From the NCBI GenBank assembly GCA_942159475.1, contig OW804094.1, forward strand, positions 53,750,966 through 53,814,965: a DNA stretch of 64,000 bases, read 5' to 3'. This DNA comes from Sthenelais limicola (lineage: Eukaryota; Annelida; Polychaeta; Phyllodocida; Sigalionidae). The translations under genes and the position numbers were made by a program. The notes beneath the pieces were generated by a model. That model worked only from the letters and a program-made list of their open reading frames with translations, was not told the DNA's origin and made no database searches. Of the stretch, positions 56,354 to 64,000 are shown piece after piece (position 1 is the first letter of the stretch; the number at the start of each line of letters is the position of its first letter).

Positions 56354-57388
56354 CGTCCTCGAGCTTGCCTTGTCGAATGAAAGTAGGTATACTAAAATAC
56401 AGGCAACATGATTTGGAACAATAGTTCCTACGAATTTATCAACGCCAGATTCGTTTTCCTAGGATGATAGCCGCTAAAGTGTGGGAAAGTGTGTTGCTGC
56501 AACTGCATGTCAACAATTAGTATTATCGGTGCGTATCAGATAACGATTTTCGAGATAATCTGCACCTTAAAATTCACAGCTATAGAAACTAGTTCTACAA
56601 TGGGTAGGAACTGTTAGATAGAAATCTCTCACCCTATTTCTCTCACTACTCTCTCCCCTCCTCCTCTCTCCCTCCCTCTCCCCCACTTTTCTCTCTCCCT
56701 CTCTCTGCGTGTCCCTTCCCTCTCCTCTCCCTTCCCTCTTCTCTCTCCCCTTCCACCTCCCTCCGTCTCCCCCTCTCCCCACCCTCTCCCTCCCGTCTCC
56801 CGTCGTACCAATTTAGGGTCTAAGCTCTTAGAATCGGTGAATGTATTGAAAAAGTACCAAGAATATCATAGTAAGTGGGAATAATAAATGGGACATATAT
56901 TTCACATGTTAAACTTAGAATGCACCCGTTCCACGTAGCGTCAACCCCAGTGCTGCCTGACTCTACACTGATTGAGTAGAGGCAGGTTCGACTGACTAAT
57001 AGGCCTACCCGGGGGCCGATACAACGGCAGAATTGCGCTAACTATGGTATGGACTATTGTGAAGGGTGCCTATGGTGCTGCATAACATTAGTGATTACTT
57101 AACTTGTTTTTGCTTTTACAACAGACTTTATTCAATTACCTGCCATCTGGGCTCTTACAATTTTAAGACATATTCAAACGAAGGAAGAGCTACCGTATGT
57201 AGGGGCCTACGTGCCTGCCAAAGCGGGAATTTTGAAGAGACATCTAGCGCCAAATGTAATAAGCTTTATCCGGGCATTCCATTCCGTGCCGATGTAACGC
57301 CACATCTTATTGGAACAAAATTCGTGCTCAAACGAATAAGAATCCGCGTTAGAAACGAACGGCAGCCATTGCTCAGAACCCTGCAAAC
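56354..57388. promoter_or_regulatory. Divergent spacer between the protease and COX7C genes
   Basis: About 1 kb separating the two divergent start codons, so it must contain both promoters and 5' UTRs. Its main feature is the polypyrimidine tract at 56626-56806. The last 180 bp before the COX7C ATG are GC-richer, as expected of a housekeeping 5' UTR or promoter. No TATA box with convincing spacing was identified. Confidence 0.5.
56626..56806 (+). repeat. Polypyrimidine tract, about 180 bp of C/T
   Basis: Almost uninterrupted C and T on the + strand (CTCTCCCTC-type repeats), hence purine-only on the minus strand. It has several mirror-symmetric stretches compatible with triplex (H-DNA) formation. 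The minus-strand Gly/Arg/Glu-rich ORFs through it are composition effects. Confidence 0.85.
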
Positions 57389-60152
57389 ATGGCGCTTTTC
57401 GGTAGACAACTTGTGCAAGTTGCACGTAAATTCTCCACCACAGCTGCTCGCCAAAGTGGCTGGCAACAACAGGGTATCCCTGGATCGGTAAGTATCATTT
57501 TCTAATCTATGTGATGCTTTTATATGCATTTTGATTATATATTTCCCTTGATATATTGTCATGTGCATCCCCTTAGGCTTAGACAAGCGACTACGGTACC
57601 ATTACCAACAAGGTCAGGGCACCGGGCCATGGTAAACCAAGGACAAGGGATTCAATCATTTGTGATTTGATTTCTACTATGAATGCGTAGGGTAAACTTT
57701 CATGTTGTGGTTCCCAAAATGCATTTTACTTTACTTTCATTCTAAAAGGTATGACCTTGCTCTCAACACTTTCACTTTGTGGTCATATTATTGGCACTGT
57801 CACTGACAGACCGGCCACTGAATAATATATGAGTTATGACAGCAAATGCGCGAGGAAATTCGTTTTGACTTTTGTCTTTTGAAGCCACGAGTTGGCATTA
57901 GAGGCCAGTAGGCCTAGATCAGCCAGAACACATCTATATGTCTCTCTATATATACATGTATGTCTATGACAGGCTGAATTTGACACTGAAATTGCATTTG
58001 ACACGGAAATTAAATGTGATAGGCTGCTCGAACTTCCCAAGTCCGGCCTCCATAGCTGGCCTTGATTCCCAGTTCACCCCAACTTGGCCAAGCAATACTC
58101 GTGCCTCTGCTCTGGGGGCAAGGGGACGGATATTTTGTCTAGGCCTATTCCGAGTCCAACCTGACCCATGTATTTTTTATCTTATATTTTCGAAGACGAA
58201 TATTTTATTTATGCCAGAAAATATGAGAGGTGTAGGCCTAACTGTAAACAAAAGTTTTCCTTAGGCTATATTAGAACTATAATACGCCTAGATTACTTGT
58301 ATGCATTATTTATGTTCCAAGGAATATTTGCATCTTGCTAGAGGAGATGCATCTAGAAATTCAGAAAGATCAGTCCTCCATTCCATAAGATACTTATTTT
58401 CATCAATATATTGGTGAAGGTCCCTGGTGAAGGCTTCCTATCAAGATAGGAGGGAAAGTATTATAGTAAGAATACCATAGACATAGTGTGGAGTATTAGG
58501 TGGACAATACTCAGCGAGTAAGCCCAGAAGCAACTTGGCCTACGGCCTCTTTGCTTATGTTACCAGGTGAGCATTGTCCACCTCGTACTCCACACTATGG
58601 TATTCTTACTATATTATTCCACGATTTGGCTGTGAGAGTGAAGTATATAGGATAATACTTCACTCACAACCAGTGAAGTATTTTCGGCTCATACGCCCCT
58701 AGTATCAAAAGGCCCTCGAGGCGCCCAGATCGAAGCGTCAAGCGCCCGGACCCAAGCATCCCGGTCTAAGATCGAAGCGCTCTGGCCTTAGATCAAGGCG
58801 CCCACTGCATACATTGAAGCGCGCACGGCCTGGTCAGAAGTGACAAAAGTTAAATAAATGCATCACAAATGCTAAAGTTCGATCGTACTACGCGCCTCGA
58901 TCGTACAATCATCAAAAGTACCCGTATATAGTCCTGTTTTTTTCGGACCCATGGTTCGATCAGAAAGTTCATTTATTGATTTTGCATTAATTCAAGCCTA
59001 TCTACTTGAAGTTATCAGTCAAATGCTTAAATATGGCTATCCCAAAATAGTTGGCAGTAAAAATGTGTGGTAAAATGAAGTTTTATTCAAGTTTCAAGTG
59101 AAAACAGACTCGCTTTTTTGGGAGCGGAAGTGGCATCAGGAGGAGACACTGCGCAAAATGTCGGACATGAAAACATGGAAATGCTGATATATTTTTACAC
59201 GAAATCATCCATGGAATAAAAGCAAGATTACTACAGTGTGGAGTACTTGGTGAACAATACTCACCTCGTAAGCCCAGAAGCAACTCGGCCTATGGCCTCG
59301 TTGCTTCTGGGCTTACTCTGTAAGTATTGCCCACCTCATACTCCACACTATGGTAATCTTACTATAGTACTTGCGAGTCGTTTGCGATCCTTTTTCCCAC
59401 AGGGGTTGGGGGAGGGGGTGTTTGTGTATGTGGCTCTATGGATTGGGGGTTTGTGGTTTTGGTTAGTAGAAACAGTGCCAATATTCGGGGAAACCGTTTT
59501 TTCCTTGGTCAGAACAACAAGACTACAGGAGAATGTGAATTCATATTTATTCTCGTTGGTCAGAACCTATATTTCTTGCTTAAGGTTGTGTCTAGTTCAG
59601 CTTTAATGAATTTGAGAATAACATTCTTGGAAAAAGTAAGATGAAACGTGCAATTACGATAATGAATATCTATATTAAAACATTTTAACATTCTTGGAAT
59701 AAGTAAGATGAAACGTGCAATTAAGATAATAGATATCTATATTAAAACATTTTAACATTCTTGGAAAAAGTAAGATGAAACGTGCAATTAAGATATTAAA
59801 CATTTGTTGTCAGAATGATGCCTTGCTATTGGATCGCTTTGTTTAGACAATATATATAAATGATTCTCTTTCTGAAGTGAAGACAAGTCATCCATTAGTA
59901 TTTACATGTTATTACTTATTGAATTTATTCCTGACACTATTTTGATATCATAAATCCAGTTAAGTACTCTTGTCCAGCACTCTTACATTTTAATTCCTTT
60001 GACTAGTAATGTTGCATTTATTTTTGTGTTTCCAGAACTTGCCATTTGACATCAACAACAGGTACAAGTTGACGGCGCTCTTCACAGTGTTCTTCGGTTC
60101 CGGACTAATCGCTCCTTTTGTTGTTGTCAGGCATCAATTGTTGAAGGATTAG
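57389..60152 (+). CDS. COX7C: Cytochrome c oxidase subunit 7C (COX7C)
   Basis: Coding exons 57389-57487 and 60036-60152 (phase 0, GTAAGT...TTTCCAG), 71 aa. The N-terminus MALFGRQLVQVARKFST is a basic amphipathic mitochondrial presequence. The mature part starts near NLPFDINNRYKLTAL, has one membrane helix (TVFFGSGLIAPFVVV) and ends VVRHQLLKD, the hallmark of subunit VIIc (vertebrate ...LVVRHQLLKT). It is a small nuclear-encoded inner-membrane subunit of complex IV. Exon 2 continues into the 3' UTR to 60170, where a UTR intron (60171-60438) begins only 18 nt after the stop, too close to trigger nonsense-mediated decay by the 50-nt rule. The last exon starts at 60439, with AATAAA at 60603-60608. 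Confidence 0.95.
58463..58612. mobile_element. Foldback MITE, copy 1 (150 bp)
   Basis: A near-complete palindrome: ATAGTAAGAATACCATA at the left and the complementary TATGGTATTCTTACTAT at the right. The arms share TAGTGTGGAGTA and GGTGGACAAT and meet at a short loop around GGCCTACGGCC. TA-rich flanks suggest a Tc1/mariner-type target, not proven. Sister copy about 760 bp downstream. Confidence 0.75.
58690..58835 (+). repeat. Degenerate GC-rich minisatellite
   Basis: Repeated variants of GATCGAAGCGC(C/T)C(N)GG at irregular spacing of about 18-35 bp, in an otherwise AT-rich intron. Copies include CAAGCGCCCGGAC, GAAGCGCTCTGGC and GAAGCGCGCACGGC. Confidence 0.55.
59224..59364. mobile_element. 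Foldback MITE, copy 2 (about 140 bp)
   Basis: Same family as copy 1. The central arms TAAGCCCAGAAGCAAC and GTTGCTTCTGGGCTTA are perfectly complementary around GGCCTATGGCC, and the outer arms are AGTGTGGAGTA and TACTCCACACT. No coding capacity. Confidence 0.75.
59620..59805 (+). repeat. 67-bp tandem repeat, about 2.7 copies
   Basis: AACATTCTTGGAA(A/T)AAGTAAG starts at 59620, 59687 and 59754. The copies are nearly identical, so the array is recent. The third copy is cut short after AATTAAGATAT. Confidence 0.9.
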
Positions 60153-60438
60153 AATGGAATCAAAACTTAGGTAATTATTGATACCATATACATTGTATTT
60201 TCGGTAGGTCTTGATGAGAATCAAATTGACTAAAATGTTTTAGTATCTGTATATAAGTTAAGGTTGTATCGCCGCATCATTATTAAACATCTCATTATTA
60301 ATCAGATATTCGTAATTTTGTAACTTGAATTTAGGCGAATTAACTATGCGTTGAGCTGTCGATTGTATATTTTATGACGATCTAATCTGATTTTCTTCAG
60401 TCAAGAATGATATATAATTGTCATGATTTTCTTTCCAG

Positions 60439-60625
60439 GGACCATACTGAAGTGAGTGAAGGAGGCGAGAAACCACTACAGTGGAAGTGACTTTTTAGCC
60501 TTTGTTTACATATAAAGCTGTCAGATGTCTGATCGATGTCTGTATGCGCCATGAAAGTCATTGTATTGCGTTACCATGTAACATCCAAATGATAACGTGA
60601 TAAATAAAATATTTATACCCAGAAA
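60439..60625 (+). other. COX7C: COX7C 3' UTR terminal exon with poly(A) signal
   Basis: Starts after CTTTCCAG and contains no coding sequence. AATAAA at 60603-60608 is followed by GT-rich sequence at 60625-60665, typical of a cleavage site. Confidence 0.7.
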
Positions 60626-60639
60626 ATAGTTTTGTTCCC

Positions 60640-63600
60640 CTCATTAACCATGTCGTCGAAGTTGTGTGCGTTTCTCTATATTTTAACAGCAATTGTATAA
60701 TAATTTACTAACTGTATATATTATGTCCGGTCAGGGCCAAATCCGGGAATAATAATATAGAAAAATTGAACCGCCGCAAAATATGTACAGTACACAAATA
60801 CATGTGTATAAATGAGTTTTGACTTTCGAAGGAAAAAGCCATGTTACAATTCAGATGCTAATCCATTTCACCCAGTTTATGTGTTGGTTGAAATACCAGA
60901 GTAAACATGATGCCCTTTAATCTTCCCCAATACCGCGTCCGTGTATTAACTGACCCTCGTCCAGGTGGCGCAGCAGTTCCAAATGTGCGAATTCCTTAAC
61001 CGACGATGCAAGTTAAACATCCATCGTGTTAGGGGGAATATTATAAGATCTAAAGCCACACCGTTACGTCCACAATAAATATGAAAATCTAATTCACAGA
61101 TCGACGTTCAGTGCATCAATTTCATTATTCAAATTGATTTTGATAGGTGTAATCGAAAGCTTTCTGTAGGCGGGATTTAAATTTTCGGTAATTTTTCCAT
61201 TTTAAAAATTGTATAAAAGCATTTTTTAATCGACCATTTTGATATTGTGCATTTCATCAGCACCAGGATCTTGTTATCTTAAGTAGTGTTACCGATTTCA
61301 GGGACATTGTGGAGTCAGTAAGCGATTGAATAAATGTCGCCACAAAACTAAGCTTCATGTACCAGTGTTTACATTCCTACTCAACCAATTTCAAGAATAG
61401 CAAGATTCAAACTTCGAACATGTCACGTTTCAGATATTTTCACTTCAGTTGTCAACTTAGATCCATAACAAATGTTTACCAAAGAAATGATAAAGATTCT
61501 AAATCAAACGATTCTCAGACCAAGGACTGATAAAACTAAAGATCAATCATATTACCCTTGATCTGAACCAGGGGCTAGGCTAAATAAATGTAAAAAACAA
61601 ACTTAAGAACGGATACATTTGTGAGTATTATTTTATTATAAGACAGAAAAACTTTATCCCTAGAAACATTGGGATTTATAAACGCTCTGTATTGTCAATG
61701 ACGTACAAAAATGGATCAGTGATCAAAGGACAAGTTTGGATTTTGCTAGTCTGTCAGTCTGATGTAACCTGTGCTGCACCCCAGCGACATCTATATAGTG
61801 CCAGGTCTACACGGCCATCAATGATAGACTTGCGTTTGGGCAGTAGAAAATGTATACACAGGAGAGTTGAGTTGCATAATTGTTTCTGTCACTTTTTATG
61901 TACAAAGGTAAGTCGGAGAAGGCTGCTTTGAAAGCCATAACGACCAAATGAATAATGTGGGATCAACAGAAGGATGTCTGTCGTTTGGTGTCAGCACAAG
62001 TCATATCAACTGCTTTAAGTTATTTGAATATTTTGTTGTGTTTTTGTCTCTTGATCTCTATGTATGGTACATCTAGGAATATTATTAGAGATATCCTTAC
62101 AAAGTTCGATAGATGGTAGAAAAATAAGTGATTTGGTTACACAACGTCACTGTAGGATAATACCGAAGCTATTGCTGTTTATAAGACGGGGACACGAGGA
62201 AGGGGAAGGGGATCATGGATCTCACTGACAGTACACTAAATATACGTTGTTGTAGACAGTGCGAATTATTAACTCATTTTGCCAAGCAGCCAACCTGTGT
62301 TATATTATAGCAGCCGAGTGTACACTTGTTCGTCATATTTTCCATTTCATAAAATAATTATAGCCTACAAATACTGTCATCTAACGGTTGATTATGTATG
62401 GTCTTAAATAATAAGATTCAACAACAAAGTGATGATTGAGGTATACAGCTGTGCTTGTGCATACGCTGGCAATATCGTAGCTCTCCCCCTATTTATTGTT
62501 TGACACAGGGGAAATCTGGACCCTAGACATTTGCTCCAATCCATGTTTATGAATATTTCTAGTTTATATCTTTGACTTGTATCGAATTCATGATTTGAAC
62601 TTAGTATTGCAAGACTCAACAGACTCAACCCATAATAACGCTTTCGGCTTGCTGACATAGGTTGTACATGTATTTTTATTCATAATTCAAGTCTCACTGG
62701 ATATTTGGCACATCCATTCTATTGTCAATACAATTTTGTGTGTTCAATTAGGTATTAATGATGTATGATCTCATTCTTAAATACAGAAATCCCCGACTAT
62801 GTTCATAAATGAAGCAGAGGAGGCCCAACACCTATTTCATCGAACTGCGGATTATTACAAGTGTAAAACCATATCATTGCAGCCAATCATGCTCATATAT
62901 TATTAATGGATACAGTATTTTCTCATTGACACTCCTTATGTATATATAATATATATAACCATATATATTTATATATCTATTGTACAGCGAACACTGCAGA
63001 ATACCAAATACTCATTATCCCACCAGGCGACATATACAGGAAACACACTTGACTGATCGCTTTTCACTAGACAGTTCATTTATGGGGTTTTTATACGGTT
63101 ATTTGGTTTGGGGTGTTGGTTGAGCCTTGGATACAACTTCGCACGATGCACAGCTTTTTATTTGGGATGAGAGGCAATAATAAGAGTCGGGAATATGTAT
63201 AAACATTTTGAATTCTTTGACTTAAGTAGGCAATGGTTTGGTACTAATTATGAACATTAAATTCCTTAAGAACATTCTCAAGAGGTAGCAATTGTTACAT
63301 AGTTCCTTAGCTGCATTAAACTTTGTTTTTCTTTCCTATTTGATGCACGATTCCTCTAAATGAGCCCTCGTCGTTGCCACCTTCATTCAGCCAGCACATA
63401 GCAAACTTGCAACCCTAGCACTGACCAGCAGTCTCGCATCACTAGCTTTACCCCTGAACAGTTAGAACCGCCACATAGACCATCCCATCAACCAGACTAA
63501 AATAATAGGTTCGGTCACTTGTCAACCGCCCGAGTTTGATGGCACCTAACTAATAATATAAACTACCCAGATTAGTATTAATGTAAGCTCTCTTACCCTT

Positions 63601-64000
63601 TGCGTTTCATTACCCTGGTAGAAAGGATTCACAACTATATGCCTGCTCCTATCGATACATTTCTAAAACAGAGAGGTGACTGTGTTTTTTCTTTCTTTTT
63701 TTATGTGTGTATAAATATAGGCCTCAACCAATATGAGAAGACATGATGAGGAGGGATGCAGAGGTACACAAGACCTCACTGACCGTATGAATATGTAGTG
63801 TACATGATATTATGAGAACTCAGCCTAGCATTCGATCCTAAGCAAAGAAATGTCTCTTGGGATTTCTTGATTTGAATGTGCTCTACATGCGAATGGGAGA
63901 AAACTCACCATGAATATAAGGCTGTTGATAAGATACCCGTTTTCACCTGATGTTCTTCCCAGATACTTCAGCCTCCTAGAGTAGTGACTGAATTCAGATC
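60640..64000. other. Intergenic, nothing recognised
   Basis: AT-rich, with short TA-rich microsatellite sequence near 62940-62985. No exon with conserved protein sequence, RNA gene or terminal-repeat pair was recognised on either strand. Confidence 0.5.

Larger units (their letters stand above)
57488..60035 (+). other. COX7C intron 1 (2.5 kb) with MITEs and minisatellites
   Basis: Contains two copies of a foldback MITE (58463-58612 and 59224-59364), a degenerate GC-rich repeat (58690-58835) and a 67-bp tandem repeat (59620-59805), all listed separately. No coding sequence. Confidence 0.75.

Noticed and set aside
56567..56811. Two minus-strand Gly/Arg/Glu-rich ORFs upstream of the protease
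   Set aside because: They are translations of the polypyrimidine tract and have no initiation or splice context.
59620..59805. 67-bp direct repeats as a CRISPR array
   Set aside because: Contiguous tandem copies without spacers, in an intron of a eukaryotic gene.
61692..61931. 79-codon ORF downstream of COX7C
   Set aside because: No domain, no splice support and no conserved-looking composition.

Overview
The window is eukaryotic, almost certainly from a marine invertebrate animal. It is AT-rich, has GT-AG introns of about 0.2 to 5 kb, short coding exons, and dense, diverse transposable elements (hAT, Ty1/copia, CR1-like LINEs, foldback MITEs). An echinoderm or other ambulacrarian is a plausible guess, but the sequence alone does not prove it. 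All gene models here were built by hand from splice sites and reading-phase continuity.

Layout. (1) 1-21.5 kb, + strand: the 3' half of a PPIP5K (diphosphoinositol pentakisphosphate kinase) gene, ten coding exons from 362 to 19851. It carries the end of the histidine-phosphatase-like domain and the long disordered tail. Its introns hold a foldback element, a possible Helitron end and a decayed hAT transposon (14441-16134). (2) 21.6-35 kb: a retrotransposon graveyard. An old + strand CR1-like LINE (about 23.2-34.9 kb) has an RRM-type ORF1 fused to a NADAR (YbiA-like) domain, an SGNH esterase ORF, a short ORF with an internal 54-codon duplication, and an endonuclease/reverse transcriptase ORF whose start overlaps the preceding stop (TGATG). 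It is interrupted by a probable solo LTR (26443-27024), an unidentified TIR transposon (28771-30496) with reiterated CGCTTACA motifs, and a second LINE on the minus strand (31319-33655). (3) 36.6-42.7 kb, minus strand: a Ty1/copia element delimited by GTAAC target duplications. It has one full 182-bp LTR, a copia-type internal tRNA-iMet primer site, and a 3' LTR reduced to 18 bp. Two further insertions sit in its RNase H region, one probably a retroposed mRNA. (4) 48-52.2 kb, + strand: a gene for a predicted single-pass membrane protein with a Ser/Thr-rich, cysteine-free ectodomain and a tyrosine-motif-rich cytoplasmic tail. (5) 53.2-56.4 kb, minus strand: a complete six-exon secreted trypsin-like serine protease. 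(6) 57.4-60.6 kb, + strand: COX7C, a nuclear-encoded subunit of mitochondrial cytochrome c oxidase, with foldback MITEs and minisatellites in intron 1. (7) 60.7-64 kb: no gene recognised.

The membrane-protein and protease genes converge. The protease and COX7C diverge across a roughly 1-kb spacer with a polypyrimidine tract of about 180 bp. The four host genes have no obvious shared function. The most unusual material is the composite LINE with its NADAR domain and overlapping ORFs, the CGCTTACA-rich TIR element, the membrane receptor-like gene, and an alanine in place of the usual oxyanion-hole glycine in the protease.
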